Shown here: positions 44,499-53,908 of the stretch, one piece after another
Layout: every line of letters begins with the position of its first letter
Numbering within the stretch: position 1 is the first letter of the stretch
Source of the DNA: Jiella avicenniae
GTDB taxonomy: Bacteria; Pseudomonadota; Alphaproteobacteria; Rhizobiales; Rhizobiaceae
Assembly: GCF_021390325.1 (NCBI RefSeq)
Contig: NZ_JAJUWU010000010.1
Coordinates: 1 to 64,000, forward strand
Length of the DNA: 64,000 nucleotides
Direction of reading: 5' to 3'
The notes under the pieces: generated by a model
Seen by the model: the letters and a program-made list of their open reading frames with translations, nothing else
Told to the model about the DNA's origin: nothing
Database searches by the model: none
Position numbers and translations under genes: made by a program

Positions 44499-45200
44499 AT
44501 GACCGACAAGGTCGCGATCGTCACGGCTGGCGGGTCCGGCATGGGTGCCGGCGCCGCGCGAAAGCTTGCGGAAAAGGGCTTTCGCGTTGCGATCCTCTCC
44601 TCTTCCGGCAAGGGCGAGGCGCTGGCGAAAGAGCTCGGCGGCATCGGCGTCACCGGCTCCAACCAGTCGAACGACGACGTCCGCCGGCTGGTCGAGACCG
44701 TCCATGATCGGTGGGGTCGGATCGACGTTCTGGTGAACAGCGCCGGCCACGGCCCCCGTGCGCCGATCCTCGAGATTTCCGACGAGGACTGGCATCGGGG
44801 GATGGAGGTGTATTTCCTTTCCGCGGTGCGGCCCGCCCGGCTCGTCGCGCCGATCATGGCGGAGAACGGCGGCGGGGCAATCATCAACATCTCGACCTTC
44901 GCCGCCTTCGAACCGAGCGAGGTGTTCCCCACCTCGGCCGTCTTCCGGGCCGGGCTCGCCTCTTTCACCAAGTTATTCTCCGACCAGTACGCGGCGAGGA
45001 ACGTCAGGATGAACAACGTCCTGCCGGGCTTCGTCGACAGCCTCCCGGAAAAGGAGACCTTCCGCGAGAAGATCCCGATGGGGCGCTACGGCCATGTCGA
45101 GGAGATCGCCGAGACCATCGCCTTCCTCGCCTCCGACGGCGCGGCCTACATCACCGGCCAGAACATCCGGGTGGACGGCGGCATCACGCGGTCGGTGTGA
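44499..45200 (+). CDS. SDR-family protein lacking the usual catalytic Tyr-Lys
   Basis: This 233-residue short-chain dehydrogenase-like protein has VAIVTAGGSGMGAGAARKLA for NAD(P) binding, VLVNSAGHGPRAPI for the NxAG region and a C-terminal YITGQNIRVDGGITR. Where YxxxK is expected the sequence reads VFPTSAVFRAGLASFTK, so the catalytic Tyr is Phe and the Lys is not in place. The Ser in NISTFA is present. It may use another mechanism or act as a binding protein. ATG 44499 with GAAGGGAG upstream is preferred over 44463. The substrate is unknown. Confidence 0.8.
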   Translation: MTDKVAIVTAGGSGMGAGAARKLAEKGFRVAILSSSGKGEALAKELGGIGVTGSNQSNDDVRRLVETVHDRWGRIDVLVNSAGHGPRAPILEISDEDWHRGMEVYFLSAVRPARLVAPIMAENGGGAIINISTFAAFEPSEVFPTSAVFRAGLASFTKLFSDQYAARNVRMNNVLPGFVDSLPEKETFREKIPMGRYGHVEEIAETIAFLASDGAAYITGQNIRVDGGITRSV

Positions 45201-45267
45201 GCCTCGGCATCTCCAAGCCGGCATGGTCCTTCGCCTGATGGTTCGCTTGTCGCGCCATGAAGGCGAA

Positions 45268-45329
45268 GGGTCCGGGGCGCGCCGAGCCTGTCGCCCTTCG
45301 ACAGGCTCAGGATGACGAGCGCCGGACCC
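45268..45329. repeat. nested palindrome downstream of the SDR gene
   Basis: GAGCCTGTCG-CCCTT-CGACAGGCTC (45284-45308) is a perfect 10-bp hairpin. GGGTCCGG (45268) and CCGGACCC (45322) form outer arms. The CCTTCGACAGGCTCAGGATGAC string occurs as a dispersed intergenic element in many alphaproteobacteria. It could also act as a transcription end. Confidence 0.7.
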
Positions 45330-45445
45330 GTGAGCTGAGAATGAGGAGTGCTGGATTGCCGCGGCGTCGCTGAATCAGGGCGTGGCAACCGGCTTCAAAG
45401 CCGATATAGCTCTGTCGAAAATCACTCTCAGAGGATGCGGGGGCA

Positions 45446-45778
45446 ATGAACGCGGCGGCGATCCTGTGGCTGGCCGGCACCGTGCCGGTGTTTCTCGCCG
45501 CCGCGTCGGCGACGCGGTCCTACCTGAACAACGGCCTGCCGTGGGTGCTCGCGGGGTCGCTGACGCTCTACTGCGTCGGCAATCTGATGATGGTCCGGCT
45601 GATGCGCGAGAGCGGGCTCGGCGTCGCGATCTCGGCCTCCTCGGTCGCCCAGCTCATCCTCATCAACGTCATCGCCTTCGCCGTCTTCCAGGAGCGGCCG
45701 CCGCTCACCCAGCTGGTCGGCATGGGCCTCGGCCTTGTCGGCTTCCTGCTGATGGTCTGGCCGCAGGCGAAGGGGTGA
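45446..45778 (+). CDS. small four-helix DMT/EamA-like membrane protein
   Basis: This 110-residue protein consists of about four hydrophobic helices (about 4-22, 32-50, 62-80 and 87-106) with few charges, for example [17 protein letters not shown] and [17 protein letters not shown]. Size and pattern resemble single-EamA or SMR-type members of the drug/metabolite transporter superfamily, which work as dimers. The start is supported only by a GGGGG stretch and GAGGA upstream. The transported compound is unknown. Confidence 0.7.
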   Translation: MNAAAILWLAGTVPVFLAAASATRSYLNNGLPWVLAGSLTLYCVGNLMMVRLMRESGLGVAISASSVAQLILINVIAFAVFQERPPLTQLVGMGLGLVGFLLMVWPQAKG

Positions 45779-45829
45779 GGGCGCTGCCGTCGGCGCCGTT
45801 TCAGCGGCGGAGGACGGCAGCCTCGGCCC

Positions 45830-47647
45830 TCAGAACACGCTCGCGCCGCTCTCCGCGTCCCCCACCGCCGAGCGGAATGCGGCGAAGAGTTCGCGGCCGA
45901 GGCCGAATTCGTTGCCGGAGAGATCCGGCATCTCGGGCGTGCGGGCGTCGAGTTCCGCCGCGTCGACCAGTACCTCGAGCGTCCCCGTCTCGCCGTCGAG
46001 GCGGATCATGTCGCCGTCCTTGAGCCGGGCGATCGGGCCGCCGGTCTTCGCCTCCGGCGTGACGTGGATCGCCGCCGGCACTTTTCCGCTTGCGCCGGAC
46101 ATCCGCCCGTCGGTGACGAGCGCGACCTTGTGGCCGCGGTCCTGCAGCACCCCGAGGAGGGGCGTGAGCTTGTGGAGTTCCGGCATGCCGTTCGACTTCG
46201 GTCCCTGGAATCGGACCACCGCGACGAAGTCGCGGTCGAGCTCGCCAGCGTCGAAGGCGACCTTCAGCTCGTTCTGGTCGTGGAAGATCCTTGCCGGCGC
46301 CTCGACGATGCGGCGCTCGGGCTTGACCGCCGAGACCTTGATGACGGCCTTGCCGAGATTGCCCTTCAGCATTCTGAGGCCGCCATTGTTGGAAAACGGC
46401 TTGTCGGCCGTCGTCAGCACCTTCGGGTCGCCGCTCTCGCGCGGCGCGTCGTGGCGCACCACGTGTTCGCCGTCGGGCGACAGCTTCGCCTCGATGGCAT
46501 AAGCGCGAAGCCCCTGGCCCCAGGCGGTGCGCACGTCCTCGTGCAGAAGGCCCCGGTCGAGAAGCTCGCGGATGAGGAAGCCCATGCCGCCGGCGGCGTT
46601 GAAGTGGTTCACGTCGGCGAGGCCGTTCGGATAGACGCGGGCCAAGAGAGGCGTGATGTCGGAGAGGTCGGAGATGTCCTGCCAGGTCAGGCGGATGCCG
46701 GCGGCCGCGGCGATGGCGACGAGGTGCATCGTATGGTTGGTCGAGCCGCCGGTGGCATGCAGGCCGACGACGCCGTTGACGACCGCGCGCTCGTCCACCA
46801 CCAGCCCGGCCGGGGTGTATTCGTTGCCGAGCGCGGTGATCGCCAGGGCGCGCTTCGTCGCCTCGCGGGTGAGAGCGTCGCGCAGCGGCGTGTTGGGGTT
46901 GACGAAGGACGAGCCCGGCGTGTGCAGGCCCATGATCTCCATCAGCATCTGGTTGGAGTTGGCTGTGCCGTAGAAGGTGCAGGTGCCCGGCCCGTGATAG
47001 GACTGGGATTCGGCCTGAAGCAACTCATCCCGGCCGACCTTGCCTTCGGCATAGAGCTGGCGGATGCGGCTCTTCTCGTCGTTGGGAAGGCCCGAGGTCA
47101 TCGGCCCGGCGGGGATGAAGATCGCCGGCAGATGGCCGAAGGTTAGCGCCGCGATGGCGAGCCCAGGCACGATCTTGTCGCAGACGCCGAGATAGACGGC
47201 CGCATCGAACATGTCGTGGGACAGGCCGACGGCGGTCGCCATGGCGATGACGTCGCGCGAGAACAGCGACAGCTCCATGCCCGTCTGGCCTTGCGTGACG
47301 CCGTCGCACATCGCCGGAACGCCGGAGGCGACCTGCGCCGTGCCGCCGATCTGACGCGCCGCCTCGCGGATCAGCTCCGGATAGCGCTCGAAGGGCTGGT
47401 GGGCCGAAAGCATGTCGTTATAGGCGGTGACGATGCCGAGATTGGGCGTGCGATCGCCCGCGAGCCGCTCCTTGTCGAGCGGGCCGCAGGCGGCGAAGCC
47501 GTGGGCGAGATTGCCGCAGGTCAGCGTCGAGCGCTTCGGCCCTTCGGCGCCCTTGGCGCGGATCCGGGCGAGATAGGGCTCGCGCGTCGGCGCGGACCGC
47601 TCGCGGATGCGGCTCGTGATCTCTTCGATGCGACGGTCGGCAGTCAT
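45830..47647 (-). CDS. edd: phosphogluconate dehydratase (Entner-Doudoroff)
   Basis: This 605-residue IlvD/Edd-family enzyme converts 6-phosphogluconate to 2-keto-3-deoxy-6-phosphogluconate. Fe-S cluster and active-site regions are visible: [36 protein letters not shown] and [19 protein letters not shown]. The C-terminal domain contains [20 protein letters not shown]. Edd is distinguished from IlvD by length and the [19 protein letters not shown] segment. It is the last gene of a zwf-pgl-edd operon. The frame is open to 47839, but ATG 47647 fits the family. Confidence 0.95.
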   Translation of the reverse strand: MTADRRIEEITSRIRERSAPTREPYLARIRAKGAEGPKRSTLTCGNLAHGFAACGPLDKERLAGDRTPNLGIVTAYNDMLSAHQPFERYPELIREAARQIGGTAQVASGVPAMCDGVTQGQTGMELSLFSRDVIAMATAVGLSHDMFDAAVYLGVCDKIVPGLAIAALTFGHLPAIFIPAGPMTSGLPNDEKSRIRQLYAEGKVGRDELLQAESQSYHGPGTCTFYGTANSNQMLMEIMGLHTPGSSFVNPNTPLRDALTREATKRALAITALGNEYTPAGLVVDERAVVNGVVGLHATGGSTNHTMHLVAIAAAAGIRLTWQDISDLSDITPLLARVYPNGLADVNHFNAAGGMGFLIRELLDRGLLHEDVRTAWGQGLRAYAIEAKLSPDGEHVVRHDAPRESGDPKVLTTADKPFSNNGGLRMLKGNLGKAVIKVSAVKPERRIVEAPARIFHDQNELKVAFDAGELDRDFVAVVRFQGPKSNGMPELHKLTPLLGVLQDRGHKVALVTDGRMSGASGKVPAAIHVTPEAKTGGPIARLKDGDMIRLDGETGTLEVLVDAAELDARTPEMPDLSGNEFGLGRELFAAFRSAVGDAESGASVF

Positions 47648-47765
47648 CGCTTGCGGTTCCTTGTCGAACGATGGAGGCGCGTCGGGCAGCAAAGCTTCGA
47701 ACGCGCCGGAGGTTTCATGTGCACGCAGGCCGCCGATTCCATTCGGTATCGCCGCGACTTCGTCG

Positions 47766-48470
47766 TCAGGGCGCCCAGAAAACGGCGAGCGGCTCGGTCC
47801 GCGCGGCGCCGAGGACGGCGCGCACCGGCATGTCGGCAACGGGCCCGCCGGTCTTCGCGGCTTCGAGCGTCGCGAGTTTCTCCTCCCCTTCGATATGGAG
47901 CGCGAGAAACCGCGCGTCCACGACCGGGGGCAAGGTCAGCGTCACCCGCGGCTCGTCCATGCCGAGGGGATGAACGATGGCGATGGTGTCATGGGTCGCC
48001 GGGTCGAGGCATTCGGCGAGCCCCGGCGCGTGCGGAAACCACGAGGCGGTGTGCCCGTCGCCGCCCATGCCGAGGATCACCGCGTCGAAACGGCGGCCGA
48101 TGGGGTGGAAGCGGTCGTTCAACGTGTCGAATACCTCTTCCGGCATGGTGCTCGGCTCGTAGAAGGGCACGAAGCGCGCCGCCGCCGCCGGGCCGGCGAG
48201 AAGGTGCCGGCGCAGCATGGCGGCGTTGGAGCGCTCGTTGTCTTCCGGCACCCAGCGCTCGTCGACGAGGGTGATCGTCACGTTGCGCCAGTCGATCTTA
48301 GCCGCCGCAAGCCTTTCGAAGAAGCGTTTCGGCGTCGAACCGCCGGACACAGCCAGTCGTGCCTCGCCTTCCGTGGCGACGGCGCCGGCAAGCACCGCCG
48401 CGACGCCGGCGGCCAGCCCCTCCGCGAGCGCCTCGCGGGTTTCGTAGCGATGGATCACCGGTTCGCTCAT
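47766..48470 (-). CDS. pgl: 6-phosphogluconolactonase
   Basis: The 234-residue product hydrolyses 6-phosphogluconolactone to 6-phosphogluconate. Typical segments are [38 protein letters not shown] and [20 protein letters not shown]. It belongs to the DevB/NagB-like lactonase family. The gene lies between zwf and edd and connects their reactions. ATG 48470 gives the standard N-terminus; a start six codons upstream is also open. Confidence 0.94.
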   Translation of the reverse strand: MSEPVIHRYETREALAEGLAAGVAAVLAGAVATEGEARLAVSGGSTPKRFFERLAAAKIDWRNVTITLVDERWVPEDNERSNAAMLRRHLLAGPAAAARFVPFYEPSTMPEEVFDTLNDRFHPIGRRFDAVILGMGGDGHTASWFPHAPGLAECLDPATHDTIAIVHPLGMDEPRVTLTLPPVVDARFLALHIEGEEKLATLEAAKTGGPVADMPVRAVLGAARTEPLAVFWAP

Positions 48471-48543
48471 GCGCTCGCCTCGCTCCACGTCGGAGATACG
48501 GCCCTTCAGAAGGTCCGGCCCGCCGGTCGTCCGTCCGTTCCGG

Positions 48544-50022
48544 TCAGTCCGGCTCGTGCCAGGTGCGCCCGTCGCGCTCGATGAGCGCGACGGAGGCCGA
48601 CGGCCCCCAGGTGCCGGCGGTGTAGCCCTGCGGCTTGACGCCCTTTTCGTCCCAGGCCTTGAGGATCGGATCGACCCATTCCCACGCCGCCTGGACTTCG
48701 TCTCGGCGCATGAACAGCGTCTGGTTGCCGCGAATGACGTCCATCAGCAGGCGCTCATAGGCGTCGGGATTGCGGGTCCTAAAGGATTCGGCGAAGGTCA
48801 TGTCGAGCGGTACGTGCTTCAGCCGCATGCCGCCCGGGCCCGGATCCTTGATCATCAGCCACTGCTTCACGCCTTCGTCGGGCTGCAGACGCATCACCAG
48901 CTGGTTCTGCGAGATGTTGCCGGCGACCCTGTCGAAGATGTTGTGGGGAATCGGCCGGAAGGTCACGACGATTTCCGACATGCGCTCGGACAGTCGCTTG
49001 CCGGTTCTGAGGTAGAAGGGAACGCCGGCCCAGCGCCAGTTGTCGATCTCCGCCTTGATCGCGACGAAGGTCTCGGTGTCGCTGTCGCCGTCGCCGAGAT
49101 CGTCGAGATAGCTCTTCACCGCAGCCCCGCCCGAGGCGCCGGCCTTGTACTGGCCGCGCACGGTCCGGCTCTCGACGTTGGACGGGTCGATCTTCTTCAA
49201 AGCCCGCAGGACCTTGAGCTTTTCGTCGCGCAGGGCGTCGGCGTCGAGCGCCGAGGGCGGCTCGAGCGCGACGAGGCACATCAGCTGGACGATGTGGTTC
49301 TGCACCATGTCGCGCAGTGCGCCGGCCTTGTCGTAATAGCCGGCCCGGCCCTCGAGGCCGACGGATTCGGCGACGGTGATCTGCACGTGGTCGATATGGG
49401 TGGAGTTCCAGACCGGCTCGTAGAGGGCGTTGGCGAAGCGCAGCGCCATCAGGTTCTGCACCGTCTCCTTGCCGAGATAGTGGTCGATGCGGAAGATCTG
49501 TTCCTCGGCGAAGTGCCGACCGATCGTCTCGTTGAGTTCACGGGCCGAGGCGAGGTCCCGGCCTACCGGCTTTTCGACGATCAGCCGCGAGCGCTCGTTG
49601 GAAAGTCCCTTGCCGGCGATCCGCTCGGCGATGGGGGCGAAGAGCGTGGGGCCGACGGCCAGGTAGAAGGCGCGGATCCGCGAGTGGCCGACTTCGTCGA
49701 GAAGGGCGCGGAGTTCCTCCCAGCCGCCATCCGCCTGGGCGTCGACGGTCCGGTAGTGGAGCCGCGAGAGGAACCGTTCGAGCGAGACTTCGTGGATGTC
49801 TTCCGGCCGGACGTGCTTCGACAGCGCTTCACGGGCGAATTCGCGATAGTCTTCGTCGGAAAGGTCCGAGCGCGAGGCCCCGACGATCCGCGCTTCGGCC
49901 GGAATCTGCCCGTCGTGGTCGCGATGATAGAGGGCCGGCAGGAGCTTGCGCTCGGCAAGGTCGCCATTGCCGCCGAAGACGACGTAGTCGAATGGATCGA
50001 CCGGAATGATCTGGCTGGACAT
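48544..50022 (-). CDS. zwf: glucose-6-phosphate dehydrogenase
   Basis: This 492-residue enzyme oxidises glucose 6-phosphate with NADP or NAD. The dinucleotide motif is VFGGNGDLAERKLLPALY (a GxxGDLA pattern). The substrate-binding and catalytic region is RIDHYLGKETVQNLMALRFA, with the conserved Lys in IVEKPVGRD. It is the first gene of the zwf-pgl-edd operon. The 253-base region between it and the phytochrome gene end contains no gene and should hold the promoter, near the AT-rich 50088-50128. Confidence 0.96.
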   Translation of the reverse strand: MSSQIIPVDPFDYVVFGGNGDLAERKLLPALYHRDHDGQIPAEARIVGASRSDLSDEDYREFAREALSKHVRPEDIHEVSLERFLSRLHYRTVDAQADGGWEELRALLDEVGHSRIRAFYLAVGPTLFAPIAERIAGKGLSNERSRLIVEKPVGRDLASARELNETIGRHFAEEQIFRIDHYLGKETVQNLMALRFANALYEPVWNSTHIDHVQITVAESVGLEGRAGYYDKAGALRDMVQNHIVQLMCLVALEPPSALDADALRDEKLKVLRALKKIDPSNVESRTVRGQYKAGASGGAAVKSYLDDLGDGDSDTETFVAIKAEIDNWRWAGVPFYLRTGKRLSERMSEIVVTFRPIPHNIFDRVAGNISQNQLVMRLQPDEGVKQWLMIKDPGPGGMRLKHVPLDMTFAESFRTRNPDAYERLLMDVIRGNQTLFMRRDEVQAAWEWVDPILKAWDEKGVKPQGYTAGTWGPSASVALIERDGRTWHEPD

Positions 50023-50275
50023 CGGTCACTTCTTGATCGGGATGCGGCGCCCGCGCCGTATCCTGCGGGGCACTCTTGCGGTGCTCTAGTCTAATCGTTT
50101 GAATTTTTCCAGTGCCAATAAAAAATCCCCTGTTTCGCCGCCTCGCCTCTCCCCGCGTCGTTTCGAGGCGATGGGGCCGGGGTTTGCAGGGCGGCAAGAG
50201 GATTTCTACCGGCTGGCGGAGGATCTATCACAGCCGCCCTCGGGGCAACCGCGGGCGCTTTGCGCTGGCTGCCGC

Positions 50276-52885
50276 TCATTCCGAATTGCGGGCGAGGGCG
50301 CGATCCAGCGCGGCGACCAGCTGATCCGTCGCGAAGGGCTTCTTGATCGCCTCGACCTCCCTGTCGATCTCCTCCGGCAGATCCAGCTTTTCGCCGTAGC
50401 CGGTGACGAAGACGAAGGGGATGCCGCGCTGCTTGAGGATCGGCGCGAGGGCGAAGCTGGTCTCGCCGCCGAGATTGACGTCGAGAAGGGCGATGTCCAG
50501 AGCCTCGTTCTCGACGATCCGCTTGGCTTCCCTGACGCTCATCGCCGTCATGACCCGTGCCGCACCATTGTCGAGGAGCATCTGCTCTGCGTCGAGCGAG
50601 ATGATCATGTTGTCTTCCACGATGAGGGCGCACTTGCCGGCAAGCCGCGCGTCGGTGAGGGGCTGCATTGCTTCGTTGGACAAGGCGGCGTCTTCTTCTC
50701 CCGGTGAGTGGGTCTTCGTGTTCGTTTCGTCGGCCAGCCAGAAACTCTGCGGCGGCAGCAGGAAGCGCCCCCGGATTCCGGCCAGATGATATTCGATCGA
50801 GACCTCGCCACCGAGATCGTGCGGGATCGACCGCTCGATGATCGTCGTGCCGAAGCCGCGGCGGGACGGCGGCTGGACCGGCGGCCCGCCGCTTTCGCGC
50901 CAGCGGATCTCGCAGCTGTCGTTCTCGTCGATGCGCCAATCGACGGAGATTTCGCCGAGGGAATCCGAGAGCGCTCCGTACTTGGCGGAATTCGTGACCA
51001 TCTCGTGGAAGACCAGCGCCAGCGTCGAGAAGGTCTTGGCTTCGACGAGGATCGGCGGCCCGTTGAGGTGGACCCGCGCCACCTTGTGGCCGACATAGGC
51101 CTCGATCTCCGTCTGGATGATCGATCTGAGGCTCTGCGCCTGATACTTGTCGTCGGTGATCTGGTCGTGCGCCCGCGCGAGCGCCTGGATGCGGCCGCCG
51201 ATGATGGTCGCAAAGTCGTCGACGCTCTTGGCGCTGGCCCGGCTCTGGACGACGAGCGCCCGCATCAGGCTCAGAATGTTCCGAACCCGGTGATTGAGTT
51301 CGGCGATCAGGAGTTCCTGCCGTTCCGTCGCAAGCGTCTGCTGGCGCTCAGCCTCCTCGTTGAAGCGCAGCAGTACCTCGAGGATCGACACGCGCAGGGC
51401 TTCGGCGGCCTTGAGATTGGAATTCGACCACGGCCGCGACCTGCCGCGCACCGTCTCCTGCCAGGCTTCGAAGCTCTTGCGCGGCGTCAGGCGCGGACCG
51501 TTCGGCCCGTATTCGACCGGCTTGTCGTCCGGCCGGCCCGCCCAGGTGACGGTCTCGACGAGTTCCTTGCGGAAAAAGATCAGGTAGTCGCGCGGCGAGC
51601 GGGAGATCGGAATGGCGAGCAGGCCGGCGGCACGATCGACGAACTCGTGGGCTTTCGGATAGACCGAAGAGAGTTCGTCCGTCGCATAGACGCGGCTTGC
51701 CGAAGCGCGATTGAGGAAGCGCGCGATGCCGGGCATCTGGTCCGGAAACGGGCAATGGCCGACCGTCCGCACCACGTCCTTCGCCCAAACGGCGAACCCG
51801 TCGCAGGGGATCAGTTCGCGGAAGTCGTCGGCGAAGTCGACGAGTTCCTCCATGGTCGGCGAGGTCGCGATCAGCCGACCGACGACGCGGTCGTGGACGT
51901 CCCTGGCCTCTTCTTCGACAAGGCGCATTTCCTTGGCGAGCCGACCCTCGATGACGAGCGAGATCACCTGGCCGAAGAGTTCCATCGTCGAGCGCATCTC
52001 CATGGAGAGATGGCGCGGCAAATAGTGATGGAGGGCGAATAGCCCCCACAGCTTGTCGTCGATGACGATCGAGATCGAGAAGGAAGCCGAGACTCCCATG
52101 TTCTTCAGATATTCGACGTGGATCGGCGAGACGGCGCGGGTCACCGAGAGCGACAGGTCGAGGGGCTCGCCATGCGGATTGGTGGGCGGGACGATGTCGA
52201 CGTCCTGTGCCTCGACGTTCGAGATGATCCGCACGCGGTTCTTCACGTAGAGGCGGCGGGCCTGGCGCGGAATGTCCGTCGCCGGATAGTTCAAGCCGAA
52301 GAACGGTTCGAGATCGCGGTTCAACGCTTCGGCAACGACCGCCCCGGACCCGTTGTCGGCAAAGCGATAGAGCATGACGCGGTCGAAACCCGTCACGGCG
52401 CGCAATTGCCGGACGCATTCCTTGAAGACGGCATCGGTCGCCTCGGCGCGCTGGATCCGGGCAATCATCGCCTTGATCAGCGAACCGGGGTTGCCGTTGC
52501 CGAGGGCGTGCTCCGTCGTCGCCTCGAGCTCGATGATGATCGAGTTCGTCGCGATGTGGACCGCGACGTCGAAGCGCCGGCCGTCGCCGAGGAAATCGGC
52601 GCCGAAGATCCGCTCCGAGCCGTCATTGGGCGAGAGAAGCTGGAGCTTGCCGCGAATGGCATGGATCGCCGACTGCGGCAGAATGTCCGCCAGCGGCACA
52701 CCCAGCAGATCGTCCGGACCGCTGCCGAAGATCTCGGCGACGTTGGCAGAGACGTGCTGGATGATCCAGTCCATCGAGATGGCCACGAGATAGCCGAACT
52801 GCTGTACGCGTCCGAGCTGGTGGATGGGCTCGCGGTCGCAGTTCGACAGATCGAGTTCGTCGGTGGTCGGGACGGTGAAACTCAT
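50276..52885 (-). CDS. bphP: bacteriophytochrome HWE histidine kinase with receiver domain
   Basis: This 869-residue red/far-red photosensor binds biliverdin, probably through Cys16 in LSNCDREPIHQLGRVQQFG. The domains are PAS (about 20-125), GAF (about 150-310, with YPATDIPRQARRLYVKNRVR and RAVSPIHVEYLKNMGV) and PHY (about 325-510). An HWE-type kinase follows (about 535-730, phosphoacceptor region AELNHRVRNILSLMRALVV), then a C-terminal receiver (about 750-865, IALLDVNLGGETSF). The hybrid kinase-receiver order is known in alphaproteobacteria. ATG 52885 has GGAAGGAA upstream. It overlaps the haem oxygenase gene, which makes its chromophore, by four bases. Confidence 0.95.
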   Translation of the reverse strand: MSFTVPTTDELDLSNCDREPIHQLGRVQQFGYLVAISMDWIIQHVSANVAEIFGSGPDDLLGVPLADILPQSAIHAIRGKLQLLSPNDGSERIFGADFLGDGRRFDVAVHIATNSIIIELEATTEHALGNGNPGSLIKAMIARIQRAEATDAVFKECVRQLRAVTGFDRVMLYRFADNGSGAVVAEALNRDLEPFFGLNYPATDIPRQARRLYVKNRVRIISNVEAQDVDIVPPTNPHGEPLDLSLSVTRAVSPIHVEYLKNMGVSASFSISIVIDDKLWGLFALHHYLPRHLSMEMRSTMELFGQVISLVIEGRLAKEMRLVEEEARDVHDRVVGRLIATSPTMEELVDFADDFRELIPCDGFAVWAKDVVRTVGHCPFPDQMPGIARFLNRASASRVYATDELSSVYPKAHEFVDRAAGLLAIPISRSPRDYLIFFRKELVETVTWAGRPDDKPVEYGPNGPRLTPRKSFEAWQETVRGRSRPWSNSNLKAAEALRVSILEVLLRFNEEAERQQTLATERQELLIAELNHRVRNILSLMRALVVQSRASAKSVDDFATIIGGRIQALARAHDQITDDKYQAQSLRSIIQTEIEAYVGHKVARVHLNGPPILVEAKTFSTLALVFHEMVTNSAKYGALSDSLGEISVDWRIDENDSCEIRWRESGGPPVQPPSRRGFGTTIIERSIPHDLGGEVSIEYHLAGIRGRFLLPPQSFWLADETNTKTHSPGEEDAALSNEAMQPLTDARLAGKCALIVEDNMIISLDAEQMLLDNGAARVMTAMSVREAKRIVENEALDIALLDVNLGGETSFALAPILKQRGIPFVFVTGYGEKLDLPEEIDREVEAIKKPFATDQLVAALDRALARNSE

Positions 52886-53535
52886 CGCGACGGTTCCTTC
52901 CCGACCTCGTGTGCGACGATCCGATCGAGACAACGCTCGAAGAGAGCGAATGTCGCGAGGGCGGCAGCCAGCGCGCGTTCCTTGGTCTCAACGTCCGCGC
53001 CGGGGGTCTCGATGCCATGAGGGCCCGCCCCGTCCCGGTCGAAAGCCGACCGCAGGAACCGCGCCGAGGCTTCGCCGCCTTGCGAGTCGAGAGCGCCGGC
53101 CTTTTCGAGGCGGCGGTGGATGAAGCGAGCGCCCAGCCGGGAGCCGTCCAGAACATAGGTGAGACCCGCGATCTCGGCCGCCCCCAGGGTTTCCACGAAA
53201 AACTCGCAGGCCGTCGCGCAATCGAGGTCCATCGCCGCACGATCGGCTTCGAGATGCATCAGATTCGTCCGCACCGACGTCTGCAGCGGCGTTGCGGCTG
53301 AAACCCGCGCGTCGGTGAAGAAGGCCGAGAGTGCGCGATGAGCGAGCAGGTTCATCGCCACGAATCGCCGATAGCTCTCGACCGTTCGCGGGCCTGCGAA
53401 CGCGCCGAAGCGGTTATCGAGCCGCGCGTGGCTCTCTGCCGTATGGTCGCGGAGAAACGACCGCAGGGCGTCGGGGCCGGGAGGAGTGGAAATCGCCGTG
53501 GAACCGATTGTTCTGATAGCCGCAAATTCGTTCAT
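52882..53535 (-). CDS. bphO: biliverdin-producing haem oxygenase
   Basis: This 217-residue protein is a BphO-type haem oxygenase that opens haem to biliverdin, the phytochrome chromophore. The N-terminal helix FLRDHTAESHARLDNRFGAF holds the probable proximal His36. LTYVLDGSRLGARFI corresponds to the distal helix with its flexible glycine, as in bacterial haem oxygenases. The gene is translationally coupled to bphP by a four-base overlap. ATG at 53535 is the first start in frame. Together they form the classic bphO-bphP operon. Confidence 0.93.
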   Translation of the reverse strand: MNEFAAIRTIGSTAISTPPGPDALRSFLRDHTAESHARLDNRFGAFAGPRTVESYRRFVAMNLLAHRALSAFFTDARVSAATPLQTSVRTNLMHLEADRAAMDLDCATACEFFVETLGAAEIAGLTYVLDGSRLGARFIHRRLEKAGALDSQGGEASARFLRSAFDRDGAGPHGIETPGADVETKERALAAALATFALFERCLDRIVAHEVGKEPSR

Positions 53536-53573
53536 CGGAACCCGAAATGTATGTCATTTTACGCACTTACAAG

Positions 53574-53609
53574 GGTCTGCAGCCTCCCGGTCCGAGGTCT
53601 GCAGCCACC
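53574..53609. promoter_or_regulatory. 22-bp-spaced direct repeats upstream of bphO
   Basis: GGTCTGCAGCCTCC at 53574 and GGTCTGCAGCCACC at 53596 are 13/14 identical and exactly 22 bases apart, two helical turns. A third GGTCTGC lies at 53647. The pair is 39-74 bases upstream of the bphO start, where an activator would bind. This suggests a response-regulator-type site for the light-sensing operon. Confidence 0.45.
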
Positions 53610-53637
53610 GTCGGGGCGGGGGCCATTGAATTGACTG

Positions 53638-53671
53638 GCCAATCCGGGTCTGCGCCGAATTGGCTTTTTTT
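53638..53671 (+). terminator. orphan intrinsic terminator
   Basis: GCCAAT and ATTGGC form the base of a stem (extended by CGG/CCG past one mismatch) followed directly by seven T. It points along the plus strand, yet no plus-strand gene lies upstream within several kilobases. It might end a short untranslated RNA started in 53536-53637. The rest of the gap up to 53908 shows no gene. Confidence 0.5.
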
Positions 53672-53908
53672 CGCTCGAAGGCCCTCGAGATCCGATCCCC
53701 GTCTCGGACGCGTTTTCACCATGGCGAATCGGCACCCCGCGACTCGACGAGCATGATAGTTAGTCACCTGATGGAGAAATTGAGGCTCCGAAAGACGAAT
53801 TCGGTCGATCGGCGGCACAATCATTCAGTAGCCGGCAAAATTAAAACGGACTTTCGTAGACTGCAAGCTGCAGCGGCCGAGTTCAAAGTGAAAAACATTA
53901 CGGTCGAC

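Noticed and set aside
50131-50170. Terminator after bphP
   Set aside because: The CGCCTCG/CGAGGCG arms have an 18-base loop and the A-run on the plus strand is about 13 bases away, so the fit is too loose to list.
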